A stretch of 64,000 nucleotides of DNA from Asterias amurensis (lineage: Eukaryota; Echinodermata; Asteroidea; Forcipulatida; Asteriidae), in NCBI RefSeq assembly GCF_032118995.1, contig NC_092657.1, forward strand, positions 7,069,391-7,133,390, given 5' to 3'. Under the pieces are notes generated by a model. The model did not search any database. It worked only from the letters and a program-made list of their open reading frames with translations, and had not been told where the DNA came from. The position numbers were made by a program, and so were the translations under genes. Shown here in pieces: positions 1-11,459 of the stretch; position 1 is the first letter of the stretch, and every line of letters begins with the position of its first letter.

Positions 1-187
1 TGATATTTTGAGGTCTCGAAATCAAAATCGTGGAACATGATTTATTTCTCAAAAACTGCGCCACTTCGGAGGGAGCTGTTTCTCACAATGTTTTATGATA
101 TCAACCTCTCCCCCATTACTCGTATTTCAGAAAGGTTCTATGTCACAAATTATTTTGTGTCATTACAAAGTGTCCACTGCCTTTAAA
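1..187 (+). mobile_element. MITE of the TTAAAGGCAGTGGACAC family, left-truncated
   Basis: This is the 3' part of a short inverted-repeat element that recurs through the window. It carries the family's internal half-palindrome (gaggtctcgaaatc), a block around CTCACAATGTTTTAT, and the closing terminus TGTCCACTGCCTTTAA. The full-length copy at 43170-43560 shows both ends. The left end lies outside the window. No coding capacity is seen, so it is non-autonomous. The ends begin and finish with TTAA, which could be a TTAA target duplication of piggyBac type, but this is not proven. Confidence 0.75.
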
Positions 188-289
188 TCTTACAATAATA
201 TTTCTTAGCAAATACGGTGGTAACCAAAGAGGCCAAGCATAAGTCTGTCTAGGTTTTCATTGAGAATCACACATATTATTGGTGACCAG

Positions 290-713
290 TGGAGCATCAC
301 AAAGAATGACTAAATCAGCCCTTTTAATAGACAGTAACCCCATTGCCCGTGGAGCATCACAAAGAATTACTAAATCAGCCCTTTTAATAGACAGTAACCC
401 CATTGCCCGTGGAGCATCACAAAGAATTACTAAATCAGCCCTTTTAATAGACAGTAACCCCATTGCCCGTGGAGCATCACAAAGAATTACTAAATCAGCC
501 CTTTTAATAGACAGTATATAACCCCATTGCCCGTGGAGCATCACAAAGAATGACTAAATCAGCCCTTTAAATAGACAGTAACCCCATTGCCCGTGGAGCA
601 TCACAAAGAATTACTAAATCAGCCCTTTTAATAGACAGTAACCCCATTGCCCGTGGAGCATCACAAAGAATTACTAAATCAGCCCTTTTAATAGACAGTA
701 ACCCCATTGCCCG
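290..713. repeat. 60-bp tandem repeat, seven copies
   Basis: Seven head-to-tail copies of a 60-bp unit beginning GTGGAGCATCACAAAGAAT. The copies are almost identical; the fourth carries a 4-bp TATA insertion. Because 60 is a multiple of three, long open frames appear on both strands, but their peptides simply repeat a 20-residue unit and are not evidence of a gene. The high identity implies recent amplification or gene conversion. No flanking inverted repeats were seen. Confidence 0.95.
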
Positions 714-1527
714 TGTACAAAAACATTTCCTAGGTGTGGTGCAATAGATGGTGACATTTCCCACTGAAATACTCAACCAATCAGAGAAGGTCTGAACGTA
801 CCAGGCGGTACAGTGACACAATCCCTTCCCTGGACGTAAATATTAGCATATAATTGGAACTGCAAATATTTAAATAATACCAAGGGATGCAAGGATATAA
901 ACTAAACCAAGGTTTGTAAGAAACCGCCTCAGCACAGTCAACATTAACAATACCCTGGGGGAAACAAAGGGCAGATAATTGAGTGAAGTTAACTGCAATA
1001 TAAGTGTTTGGGCCATGAAAATACCAAGTGTGTAATAAAGTTGTCGCGAGCTGGTATTGTAGTTTTATGAATGACCATGTAAATAAGAAACGAGTTTCTC
1101 TGGCCGCCGCCTCTTTTTGTTTTTACCCCCCCCCCCGAAAAAACGGGGTAATTCATGAGTGGGGAATAAGTTCCTTATTGTTTGCCTTAAGAACGTGTTC
1201 CCTACGACTCTTTTCACCACACTGCAATACAACAGCCGTTCGTAGTAGTATTCTAAAATTCTACAAAAAGCATGCATCGCATGTGATGAGCCAAGCAGAA
1301 TATGAAGTGAGTGAGCCTGGCGTCTATACTATTTTTTCTACCTCCTTAAATCGTGATACAAAATTATGCTCGTGTTACATTTAATATTGCACTTTTTTTT
1401 TTCGACTTATTTCACAATCCAGTCGCTTGCAAATTTGTTGACTTCAGCTTCGTATTGTGTAACACGCTAGCTGAATTTAAAAAAAATATATAAAACGCCT
1501 GGAAAGTGCGCCTAGCTTTCTGTGCAT
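714..1527. other. No recognisable gene
   Basis: AT-rich single-copy-looking DNA with one C-tract near 1128-1137. Open frames of 70 and 118 codons overlap on opposite strands around 1028-1384. Neither has a recognisable domain or convincing splice context. Confidence 0.5.
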
Positions 1528-1784
1528 TTTGGTTTCCCATTGTTTATTTTTTTCGCACCAAATTACGTGGGTCAGCGATATTTAGGATATCGGTCATCTT
1601 TGAAAAAAATACCTAAAATTTGGAAAATACTAAAAATACAAGCGCCATCTCTAGTGTATGGCTTGAACACAGTTACATCGTGTATGTTATAGAAAGTAAC
1701 GGATAAGTAAGTATGAGTTGTTATCATCGAAGCCTGTTCACACGTAATTTGGTGCGAAAAAAAAGTAATGGGAAAAACAAACCC
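1528..1784. mobile_element. Hairpin MITE of about 255 bp
   Basis: The arm near 1530-1574 (ending CGCACCAAATTACGTG) is matched by its inverse at 1740-1784 (beginning CACGTAATTTGGTGCG), including the run of T/A and the adjacent TTTCCCAT/ATGGGAAA. The middle has no coding potential. Target duplications could not be fixed by eye. Confidence 0.7.
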
Positions 1785-2144
1785 AACTGGTCATGTGTGG
1801 AGGTTTTTTGTGTTGTTTATTCATGCATAACTTTACCTGCGGTTTCACAATACAGATCTGGTTAATAGGTAAGTGATAACGCTGTTGTTTCCAGATTCAC
1901 AAGCTCTATTGGCGTGGAGGATTATTGTTACCCTAAGCATATATATTAACTATTGGAAAGCTCTTGATCTGCAGAATTCAGAAATACCAATAGCTACAAA
2001 AAATAATTCCCACTTTTGGCTCATTTTATGGTGACAGGTCACATACTCCTGTCAGAACAGAGTTCTTTTCAAATTGGACCAGATCCAGCACTAAAAATTC
2101 ATCAATGTACTGCTTGAAATTCAATGACGTAACGACATAATATT

Positions 2145-2408
2145 GGGTGCGTTCGTTTAGCTTCCCTGTGTCTACCCCGCGGTGCTCACTCGGGTGAGCC
2201 CCTGACAAGAGCTAAACGAACGACCACTCACCGCTGTCGTATTGACATCGCGCACCTGGGGCCAGCCCCCAAGTGACCCACTCCACAAGCAGGGCACTGG
2301 GGGCTGACCCAGGTGAGCCCCCCCCCCCCCCTGGAATGACGTCAAAGCTATTCGAACGCACCGGGGGCAGACCGGGATCGACCCAGGGAAGCTAAACGAA
2401 CGCACCCA
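2145..2408. mobile_element. GGGTGCGTTCG inverted-repeat MITE, copy 1
   Basis: The termini GGGTGCGTTCGTTTAGCTTC and its inverse at 2389-2408 bound a 264-bp element with inner repeats around GCTCACTCGGGTGAGCCC and a C-tract of 14. A second complete copy lies at 8973-9220, and separate arms lie at 39349-39435 and 39563-39615. It is non-coding. Confidence 0.85.
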
Positions 2409-3679
2409 TTATTGAGGTGACCTCCAAAGGTTGTTCAACAAGGCCCGATAAGCTTCCGTACACTGAAGGTCGACGGCTCCACATTTGCTGCCCAGGACGA
2501 TGCACCCATATCCTTAAATAGTACTCAGTAAATTCCTCTTCCCTGGCTTTTATATTGGCTACGAAACTTCATAATGCGATTGCAAAGACGGGGGGTTAAT
2601 CGCTCGTTTATTTTACTTGTTCAAGACATGCCCACCTGAAATGACCTATGACATTTTAAAGTGGGGCTAAAGAATGCTCTGAAGTATAAAGTTATTACAT
2701 TTTTCTAGTAGATGGAGTCCATAGGACACAAGAACAAAATATAGCGAGTCTCTTCTTAACGTTCAAACATGGTAAACATGTTTTTTCTCCGAAACACTCC
2801 AAGCCAAAATTCTGAAGAACGCAAGGTCATACAAACCAACGCGGCAAATGAATCATGACGTCATCGGCGCTATTTGATATGGAATAGTGCGCCCTCAATT
2901 GGTCACAGCTGGAGAACTGTGCACAAACCATATGGGAAGTATAGCCATTGACGTTAAGGGGTCAATGCATATCATTATCATACGTAACCCATATCCTCCG
3001 ACCTACGTCAAAATCCGTATCCGGAAACAAATCGCTATACAAACGCCGGGACAAACGGATTTTCCCGTAGAAGATTTGTTTGGTTTTTTTTTCTTCATAG
3101 TTTAACCCTTTGGCCGTCTAAAGACCAGAAATGTATCCCACAATCTTTTGCTGCAATACATTCTTTAGTCACACAGGTTTCGCTGAGTTTCATGACGATT
3201 TTGATCAACGTTTTGGCTGAAAAATTACGGCGGCATCAGCTACGGCTAAAGCTAGATTTCCACGTCATTACGCGTTGAGGTATAGGACGTCCTTAGCAAC
3301 ACCCTCAGCTACAGCCGTAGCCGTAGGTGTAGCAAATTGGACACGGCTTTAGCTTGTTGGTGGTGGAGTGAACTGACTGAAATAGATTTTACATATCTTC
3401 AAGGTTTCTTCTGCTTCTCTTTTTATTGAATCCCGAGCTGAGAGGACGAGGCTCCTTCTGTTTCCTGTTTCAGTATGTTTTCCGCTTCCGATTCACCAGC
3501 AGGTTATCTTTGTAGATCAACGGGGAGATTAACAAAGTTTGAATCGTTTGAACCATTACCTCAAACATATAAAATAACGGTTTGGCAAGTTCTTGCTCAT
3601 TTCACTTCGAACATCTGTACGCAGAGGATCAACGTCAAGAACTCGTGTAGGTTTGTTGTTGAATTGTTAGCTAAGCACA
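2409..3679. other. Upstream region of the fibrinogen-domain gene
   Basis: No coding region is recognised. A local run of GTAGC/GCTAC-rich sequence lies at about 3230-3360. The region should hold the promoter and 5' leader of the gene starting at 3680, but no TATA box or other site could be assigned with confidence. Confidence 0.4.
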
Positions 3680-6600
3680 ATGGGGTTGTTGATCCGTTCA
3701 CTCTTGATCGTTATTATCGTGAAGTCTATAGCTGCACGACAAAGTGCATCTTCCAGCAGTCAGGCAACGGGTTCTTGTGACCAAGAAGTAGAAAAACTGA
3801 AGACTATGCTAATAGATTACCTAGAACTGGTTAACGCTGAAGTAAGGTACACACAACAACAAATAGAAAAGCTGAAAGATTCAATGACTGAAACTCAAGA
3901 AGCTGTTTCAACTGAACTGGAAGACACTAGAGGTAAAAGTAAACGAGTTACAGGTGGCCACTTCTGATAATCGAGAAAAGATAACATCTGAGCTGGAAGA
4001 AACAAGAAGCAAGATGGAAGAGTTAGAGGTCTCAGTGTCTGCCTTGGTGAAGCTCATTACTAATGGTAAGTTCTGTCGCAACTTCCTAATTGTAGACTAT
4101 TTCTGTGACGTCACTCTAATGTTGAAAGTGTAGATTACTTTTACGAATCTACACTTCGCTCCGAATCTACACTAAAGTGTAGACTCGAACACAATCTACA
4201 GTTGAGTGTATCTGTCAACGCCTCAAAGTTGAATTGCAGACACTGGCACCCAGTTAAGCCTGTGGGTTTGAGAAATACAGCTGGTTTGTCCATCAGTGCC
4301 TGAATTGGAGATTGCTGCACCTATACATTTGTTTGATGATACAAAAGTGTTTAAAATAATGTTCTCCCAATAATTACTGTCGATGTCTCCTTAGGATGCT
4401 TGTAGTATCCGTAGAAAGTTAGAAAATACATAATGAAAGTAATGTTTCCACATTCTGAACTCAATTACGATATGCAAGACCCATAATGACTGCAATCACC
4501 AAGCACCGAGTCTATGCGCGCAAAATATAGGTACGCGGGTACTTCCACCACTGTGTTTACTACGGAAGCCCATTAGTGCCACTTTGCGTTCCTCTTAAAC
4601 GTTGTAGTGTTTCTCTTTCACGTGGTAGTGTTTATCTTTCACCTGCATGGTTACCGCCACTTATTAACTGGCGGCCGCCACTAAATTAAAAGGCGGCTGC
4701 CACTTAATAACCGGCGGCCGCCAGTTAATTAAGTGGCAGCCGCCGGTTATTAAGTACTTGTGAATGGGAAACACTACCACGTGAAAGAGAAACACTACAA
4801 CAATAAAGAGAAACGCAACGTGGCACTTATGGGCTTCCGTGGGTTACAGCTCCTCAGCAAGTAATTATTGGAGCTTTCTATTATGATTAGTTTTGTGCAA
4901 ATCTGTGAGGACATTGACTTCATTTTATAAAGGAATAAACAATTGAACAGACCCGAATTACTCGGTATATTTTGAATTTTGTTTGTAGATACCTCCGAAC
5001 CTGACGATTCTGATGCAACTGATGAATTTGCGACCACGACGGAAGGAGGTAAGCGTATAGGATTGGGTTAAGTTACATCATTAACGGATTGGTTAGTATG
5101 ACCATGGTATGACAAGATTATTGTGACGTCATTGGGTCTCGAGTTATTGTAATTCAAAGCTTATTATTATAATAACCACCAGATCTTCATTTAAATGTGT
5201 AAAACACTCAATCTGTATAGTATCATATCTTAAAAAAATACCCAACCGATTTCAAAACTTGTTTGTAACCGAGACCCCATGTTGACCTTTACTTCAGAGT
5301 CAACCGGAAATGGGATCATATCTCAAGAACTGCACAATCGATTTTCAATTTCTTTGAGCATTGAATATCGAACTTAGGTTCGCCTAACCCCAGGTTGACC
5401 TTTACTTACGGGTAAACCGGAAGTGGGACCATTATTTCGAGAAACGACACAATCGAATTTCAATTTATTTTGAGTTCTTGACCCTTTGGGCGTTGAAAGT
5501 TGACTTGGTTACCGTAACTCCACATTGACATTTACTTCCGGGTCAACCAGGAGAGAAACATTAGTTATCTCATAAACTACATGTACAATTTTTTTCAGTT
5601 TTGAGCCCCTTGATCATTGATGATTAGCCTTTGGAAACTATGACCCTAAATTGACCTTTACTTCCGGGTTAACCGGAAGTCAAACCAAAATTGCAAGCAC
5701 TATACACCCAAATAGTTCAATTTCCTTTCAGTTTTAAAACCCATAAGTATTGAAGCTTGAACTCGGGTGTTACCATGGCTCCGTGTTGATCTTATTTCTG
5801 GTCAAACGAAAGTTTGACCTAAATATCTCATGAAGCACATACGCCATTATCAGTTTCTTTTTAGTTCCAGAACCTTTGAGCAATGATGGTTGAACTCTGG
5901 TTACCGTCACCCCATGCTGACCTTTGATGAGGATCAACCGGAAGTAGTTTTTTTTTAGACCCGATGATCATTGAATATTGAAATTGGGTTTACCATGTCC
6001 CCTGTTTGAACTTTATTTATGGGTCGACAAAAAGTTGGACCAGATCTCAAGAACTTAACAGCAAATTTTCTTTTTCTTTTCAGTTATTAACCCGTTTCCA
6101 GTGTCAGGTTTAAAATGAGTTTTGAAGTCAGTATTATAATGAAGTTTGGGTTCAGGTTTATATATAGGCCCGCTTTTAGCGAAAGGGCCTATTACAGATG
6201 ATGGCTATTCTATCCCAGCCAATGGCAGGCTCAATTTAAAGCTCTGGAGCGTCCAATCAAAGCAATACAGCAGTAATTTTAGCAGTTATGTAATGTAGGG
6301 TTTATGTTTTGTTTTCTCCCTACCTCAACAGATGTGTTCCCACGGGATTGTTCTGATATTCTTGCGATTGGTGCGTCGGTGAGCGGTGTGTACATGGTAC
6401 GACCTCTACGCAGAAACAGACGGTGGTGGATGGACGGTAAGATAACACGCTGTAGTGAATGAATGACGTCACAAATTCAATACAAATTTACAACTTCTAA
6501 ATATATTGTGTGAACTTTTAGGTGTTCCAGCGGCGCCAGGACGGCAGTGTAGATTTCTCTTTGGACTATGCCAGCTACAGCCGTGGCTTTGGGAATGTAG

Positions 6601-7864
6601 ATGGAGAGTTTTGGCTCGGTAATGACAACTTGCACCTTCTGACCGCTCAGGGCGAGTACCAACTACGCGTGGATCTTCAAGGTTTCGATCAGGTTACCGG
6701 GTATGCCAAGTATGACTCCTTCACCGTCGCTGATGCGAGTGAGAACTACATGCTGCGAGTGGAGGGTTACACAGGAAATGCATGTAAGACGAATTCACTT
6801 TGTTTAGGCAGGATATAGATTCAATTATCAGCAACCCCTTTATATTGAGTTTTCGGTCTTTACGGCGGATGGTTCTGCCAAGGAAAATTGGTACATTTGG
6901 CGTTATCTGCGCATGCGTCGGCTTGGGTCTAGTGCCCCTCAATTTCTACGAAAGAACTGCGGATGAATCTGCGTTTTGCTGAAAACGACAACGTTAGGCT
7001 GAAAACTAATCACCGTCACCAGAACCATCCGTCGTCGGAAACGAAAACTCTCAAATGCCAACAAAGGAGGGGCAACTTACAAAATGCTTTAAATAAAGCA
7101 TTTCATAATGCCGCCACATAGGTACACAAAATCTCGTTCTTATCGTAAATGTACACAATAACTTATCGTTCATCATGTTCGTTTGGGACTTATCGCGTAA
7201 GCACATGACAAGTTTGGATTTATCTTTTCTGAACACATTAAGTTATCATGTATTTATTATCCACGCTATTTGTTTAGACTTATCACGGAGGGTACACGAT
7301 CAGTTTGAAACTTATCGTGTACGTTCATGAAGTTAATATGTACGTTCACTATTAATGTTGGACTCATCGTGTACGTACACGGTGAAGAGTGATTGGTGTA
7401 CTCATGTGGCGGCAGACTCTTCTTTCAAATAGGCCCTGCAACTGAAGCTGTGTCGGATTGTGAGAATTATCTCACGTCTCTCACATACAATACCCTCTCA
7501 GTTAGTGCATTGTGGTTACCTTGGCAACATAAGAGCCAAATTCAATATTACTCCTTCCCATCCTATATCACGTACTTGTACTCATACAACTATGACCTCA
7601 TGTTTTTATCCTTCAGCCAACGGGTTAAAATCCCACAACTACATGGGCTTCACGACCAAAGACAAAGACAACGACGTCAATGCCTTAGGCAACTGCGCAC
7701 ATGAGTATCCAGGGGGCTGGTGGTTCAGGTTCTGTCTCGCATCTAACTTGAACGGGCTTTATTTCCATCATGCCGATCTCAGTAGTCGGGGAGTAACGTG
7801 GAATGCCTTTGCAAGTTATCGCTCACTCAAATTTTCTGAGATGAAAATTAGAAGCCGAGTTTAG
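3680..7864 (+). CDS. Secreted coiled-coil fibrinogen-related protein, probably disrupted
   Basis: Predicted extracellular lectin-like protein of the FREP/ficolin/angiopoietin-like type. Exons read by eye: 3680-3841 or onward (signal peptide [19 protein letters not shown], then a heptad-like charged coil), 3954-4065, 4989-5048 (acidic linker), 6332-6436, 6522-6783 and 7617-7864. The fibrinogen fold shows DCSDI in the fourth, [17 protein letters not shown] and LRVDL in the fifth, and [19 protein letters not shown] and EMKIRSR at the end. Two anomalies are visible. The coil changes frame between 3842 and 3953, where a GT-AG intron of 112 nt would restore frame but remove coil sequence. Exon 6332-6436 changes frame between GVYMVRP and AETDGGGWT and lacks the usual cysteine there. 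A possible polyadenylation signal lies at 8243-8248. It may be a young pseudogene, a null allele or an assembly error. Confidence 0.75.
4562..4840. mobile_element. GC-centred hairpin MITE in the fibrinogen-gene intron
   Basis: The outer arms ACGGAAGCCCATTAGTGCCA and the inverse ending TGGGCTTCCGT (4830-4840) enclose a second inverted block (GTAGTGTTTCTCTTTCACGT and its inverse) and a core of GGCGGCCGCC-type palindromes. Length is about 280 bp and it is non-coding. It sits within the intron between 4066 and 4988. Confidence 0.8.
5270..6090. repeat. Diverged intronic minisatellite of about 110-130 bp units
   Basis: Roughly seven degenerate units share a core like TTGACCTTTACTTCCGGGT followed by AACCGGAAGT and then ATCTCAAGAAC. 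Cores recur near 5283, 5395, 5526, 5652, 5785, 5917 and 6007. It lies in the intron between exons 4989-5048 and 6332-6436. Divergence between units suggests an old array. Confidence 0.75.
7070..7390. repeat. Degenerate GTACACGATAAGTT repeats in the last intron
   Basis: Interspersed direct and inverted copies of motifs such as ACTTATCGTGTACGT occur through the last intron of the fibrinogen gene. The same array is carried, inverted, in the partial gene copy at 45390-45650, so it predates that duplication. Confidence 0.6.
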
Positions 7865-8324
7865 GCTAGCTCCTAGTGTGGTGAATAACTCATAACAGGT
7901 TACGGCATTCTGGGAAAATCTCCAAATTGAAAAGTTAAAGCCCCTTTTTTAAGGTAATATGCTTATGTAAAAAAAATCCTCCTTTTTATACGACAATCAA
8001 CATGGTAAAATTAGGATTGTATACAGCTCGTAAAATCAAGTAATGAAAAGTGAATGATCACAATTAATGCACAATGTTACGATATCAGTGTTTGGCCTGC
8101 TTTGTCCTCAAGTTAAATTAATTTTGTTATGCTAATTATATCTGAGCTAATTGAAGTTCACTTTTTTATTTTTCAAAAGGTTTGTTGACTACCTATAGTC
8201 TTTTACACAAATTATCTAGCTATAAACTGTAAAACATTTTCCAATAAACCAATTGAATCTGAACAAGACTTCAGGTCTAACGCTATTCACGGGTATCTGA
8301 AGGCACACAAGTTTGTGGAACAAC
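7865..8324. other. 3' flank of the fibrinogen gene
   Basis: About 60 bp after the stop (to roughly 7930) is shared with the inverted copy at 44835-44907. AATAAA at 8243-8248 may be the polyadenylation signal. Nothing else is recognised. Confidence 0.45.
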
Positions 8325-8476
8325 GGTATCTTTTTCTTTCATTTTTTTTCTTTTTCTCGCAACTTTGATGACCAAATTGAGCGCAAAGTTTCACAGGTTT
8401 GTTATGTTTATGTACAGGGATACACCAAGTGTGGTTTTTGATCGTTATACCAAACGTGTCCAGTGACTTGAAGTCA
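8325..8476 (-). mobile_element. TTAAAGGCAGTGGACAC-family MITE fragment
   Basis: Sequence around CTCGCAACTTTGATGACC, followed by CACAGGTTTGTTATG and GATACACCAAGTGTG, matches the same segment of the full copy at 43170-43560. The terminus is degenerate and the left half is missing. Old copy. Confidence 0.65.
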
Positions 8477-8972
8477 GCTAGTTATTTAAATCTCACTATT
8501 AAATCTTGAGAAAGTACTGTTAGCTCTGCCTTTTCGGGCATTTGAAAGATTGGTTGTGTTCTTGAAACTATAGAGGAAAACAGAAATAAAGCTGAAATGA
8601 ACGGACCGCACGAGAATGAGTTCAGCTTTGACTTATTTCCGTTATCTCTGATAACAAAAATCATTGCCCAAAATCCTATCACCTTGACCTTTTTTAAGGT
8701 GAGAAAATAGTTTCTTCACACCTACTGAAATATTTCTCAAACAAGTAAATTTTGTCCCTTTTCTTGTTCTGGTTCTGAGTGTTTGAAACAAGTCAAAGTT
8801 TGCATCAGTTAAGTCAATGCTATAAACATTATAGTATGTTATACGTACTTCTCTAGGAGAACCTCTCAATATTTCATATTATGGTTTTAATGATGCATTT
8901 GTTACTAAGTATCATAGTTCAAATAAATATGTTGTTATTGATGAAAATGGGAGTCCCTGAGCAGCTTTTGAT

Positions 8973-9220
8973 GGGTGCGTTCGATTAGCTTCCCTGGGTC
9001 TACCCCGCGGTGCTCACTCGGGTGACCCCTGCCCCTGACAAGAGCTAAACGAACGATCTACCACCGTTCTCATAGTGACGTCATGCACCTGCCCCAAGTG
9101 ACCCACGCCACAAGCAGTGCACTGGGGGCTGACCAGAGTGAGCCCATGGTATGACGTCAAAGCTAATCCAACCCACCGAGGCAGACCGGGTCGGCCCAGG
9201 GAAGCTAAACGAACGCACCC
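8973..9220. mobile_element. GGGTGCGTTCG inverted-repeat MITE, copy 2
   Basis: Complete copy of the element seen at 2145-2408, with both termini (GGGTGCGTTCGATTAGCTTC and the inverse ending GAACGCACCC). The minus-strand open frames here are also found in copy 1 and are by-products of the repeat. Confidence 0.85.
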
Positions 9221-9270
9221 AACGTGTATTACGCCTATGTACAAGATTTAGACACGCTTCCACAGCGCAG

Positions 9271-9471
9271 AGCAAGTTCGAGTGGGCACATTTTAGTCGA
9301 CCCGTGGTTGACTACTGTTCCCCTCTGCGCTCTACACACGTTCGAGTGGAACATGCTGTTGGGAGCAGTGAAGAAACTATGGGCTCGAGGCCGGTTCCAA
9401 ATGGTCAACCAACCTGGGCTCGAGTGCAAATGGTCAACCTTTAGTTTATATTGTGCACGCTCGAACTTGCT
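9271..9471. mobile_element. Short hairpin MITE, 0.2 kb
   Basis: The arms AGCAAGTTCGAGTGGGCAC (9271) and the inverse GTGCACGCTCGAACTTGCT (9453-9471) face each other. The inside also carries repeated AATGGTCAACC motifs. Non-coding. Confidence 0.65.
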
Positions 9472-9479
9472 CCTATAGA

Positions 9480-10004
9480 TGTCTTTGAGCCAAGAACTTG
9501 ACCGTTATTCCCCCTCCCCAGTGCGCAACCGACAAGTGAGCAGCACAACCCAATGGGCAGTCTAGTCTGGCACCCCGTGTTCGCCCATGCGTTTTTAGGA
9601 ACAAAAGGGCTCCTAATCGCAAATTGTCGTAACTCTCCCAATATAGTAATTTCTTTTCCAAGCGCGAAATTTGGGCCGAGATTTGCATACATTGCTCCCA
9701 TTGGCTTGCGGCGTCTGTATTATAATATCTCCACAGCACCATATCACACAATTTCTCGCAAGGCAAGTGTTCCCCTATTAAAACTATTTGTTTCAGTCTG
9801 CATTCCTTGCTCTTTGGTCTCAGCTATAATGCTGACCCTGCAAAATGACTTACAGACTGCTGGTACACGTATCATATGCAGGTGAAAGCTGGTCTTGCTC
9901 TGGTTAGGTTTCTATATACCAGGGATATAATCAAAATAAATTAAAATCAGTGATTCAGTTTGCTGAAAACCAGATGAGAAAAAATTGTTCCTCGACAGTG
10001 TTGT
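9480..10004. other. No recognisable gene
   Basis: Moderately GC-rich stretch with overlapping open frames of 86-110 codons on both strands and no domain signature. Nothing supports coding. Confidence 0.45.
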
Positions 10005-10140
10005 GGGCCCAATTTCATCATGGCTCTTCTGGATCTGCTCACCGCCAAATTATGCGCTTAGGAGCATCATTCTCCACTTACGTGCTAGCGCTGAATTTTT
10101 GCGCTGGCTTTATAAGCGTAGAATGCCTAGTAACGTAGAG
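10005..10140. mobile_element. GGGCCCAATTTCAT hairpin-element fragment
   Basis: Left arm and body of the element family seen complete at 13972-14228, 28819-29100 and 44573-44806. It begins GGGCCCAATTTCAT and contains the typical GCGCTTA and TAAGCGTAGAATGCC motifs. The right arm is missing. Confidence 0.65.
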
Positions 10141-10170
10141 TAGGCATGCGCATCAGCTAACATTCCCCCG

Positions 10171-10849
10171 TTAAAGACCCTGGACATTATTGGTAATTGT
10201 CAAAGACCAATCTTCTCACTTGGGTATCTCAACATATGCATGAAATAATAATAATAAATAATAATAATTACAACATTTATAGAGCGCTAAATAATAAACC
10301 TGTGGAAACTTGAGCTCAATGGACCCTTCCCATGAAATATGCTAATTACATTCACGCATGCGTACACACCCTGTTGGTTGGCAAACGCCACAGAGTTGTG
10401 CACTAAGCAGACGCACAATCGCGTCTGCGTCACGCAACCATTAGCCGTGTACAAAACAGCGCGATGTTCCCTCATTTTGCCAACCAAAACGTTAGTGCGC
10501 ACGCGCTATGTGCAATTTACATATTTCATGGGAAGGGTCAGTATAATGGAGATCAATGGGAAGGGTCTATTGGTCGTCGAAGTTGCGAGACAATAATGAA
10601 AGAAAAGAAAACTACTTGTCACACGAAGTTGCGTGCTTTAAGAGTCTTGATTTCGAGACCTCAAATTCTAAATCTGAGGTCTCGAAATCAAATTCGCAGA
10701 AAACTACTTCTTTTCTCGAAAGCTACGTCACTTCAGAGGGAGCCGTTTCTCACAATGTTTTATACTATCAACCTCTCCCCATTACTCGTTACCAAGTAAG
10801 GTTTTATGCTAATAATTAATTTGGGTAATTACTGTCCACTGCCTTTAAA
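10171..10849 (+). mobile_element. TTAAAGGCAGTGGACAC-family MITE, interrupted copy
   Basis: Both termini are present: TTAAAGACCCTGGACATTAT at 10171 and TACTGTCCACTGCCTTTAAA ending near 10849. The element is split by an ATAATAATA microsatellite at 10245-10270 and by another hairpin element at 10318-10567. The family's central palindrome (GATTTCGAGACCTCA ... GAGGTCTCGAAATC) is intact at 10646-10692. Confidence 0.85.
10318..10567. mobile_element. Hairpin MITE nested in the previous element
   Basis: GGACCCTTCCCATGAAATAT faces its inverse ATATTTCATGGGAAGGGTC (10522-10540), and a further GGGAAGGGTC follows at 10558-10567, so the right tip is duplicated. The body has inverted blocks around GTTGGTTGGCAAACG. 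The host element resumes at the expected point (TTGGTCGTCGAAGTTGCGAG), so the order of insertion is clear. Confidence 0.8.
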
Positions 10850-11455
10850 GTCATTATACACTTTCGGTACAGAAACAAAATAAAAGTTCACAGATTTACA
10901 AATAATTTACAGGGTTTACAGAAGGTAATGGTGAAAGACTTATCTTGAAATATTATTCCATGAAATGCTTTACTTTTTGAGAAAACATTAAAACAATATC
11001 AATTCTCGATAGCGAGAAATACGGATTTATTTTAAACACATGTCATGACACGGCGAAACGTGCGGAAACAAGGATGGGTTTTCCCGTTATTTTCTCCCTG
11101 CTCCGATGACCGATTGAGGCTAAATTTGCACAGGTTTGTTAATTATATATAAGTTGTGGTACACAAAGTGTGGGCCTTGGACAATATTGTAAAGTTTGGA
11201 ACCTCCCTAATATCTCCCGTCTTAATCGTGAACGGTCTAGGGCGCCAAACATCATTTACAGGAGCAGTCAGTATTGCATTTCTTGTTAGTGCATAATGCG
11301 CACGTAACTTTAATTAAACAAATTTAATTAAAATTGACTGGCTCCTTTGGTACTTTGAAAATGTGTATACTTTATTTAAGAGGGTTACCTGTTTACAAAA
11401 ATTTGTTGTGACAATGATATAAATTCTACTATCAGGGCCTGTTCACACATACACT
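10850..11455. other. No recognisable gene
   Basis: AT-rich. 11090-11180 contains decayed similarity to the MITE body (CTCCGATGACCGATTGAGG followed by GCACAGGTTTGTTAA). No coding evidence. Confidence 0.4.
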
Positions 11456-11459
11456 AGTG

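Noticed and set aside
290-713. Array resembling a CRISPR
   Set aside because: Units are contiguous with no variable spacers, and the genome is eukaryotic.
257-821. Open frames with repeating 20-residue peptides on both strands
   Set aside because: They only reflect a 60-bp unit being a multiple of three. No start context, domain or splice sites.
1028-1384. 118-codon frame
   Set aside because: It overlaps an antisense frame, crosses a C-tract and has no domain signature.
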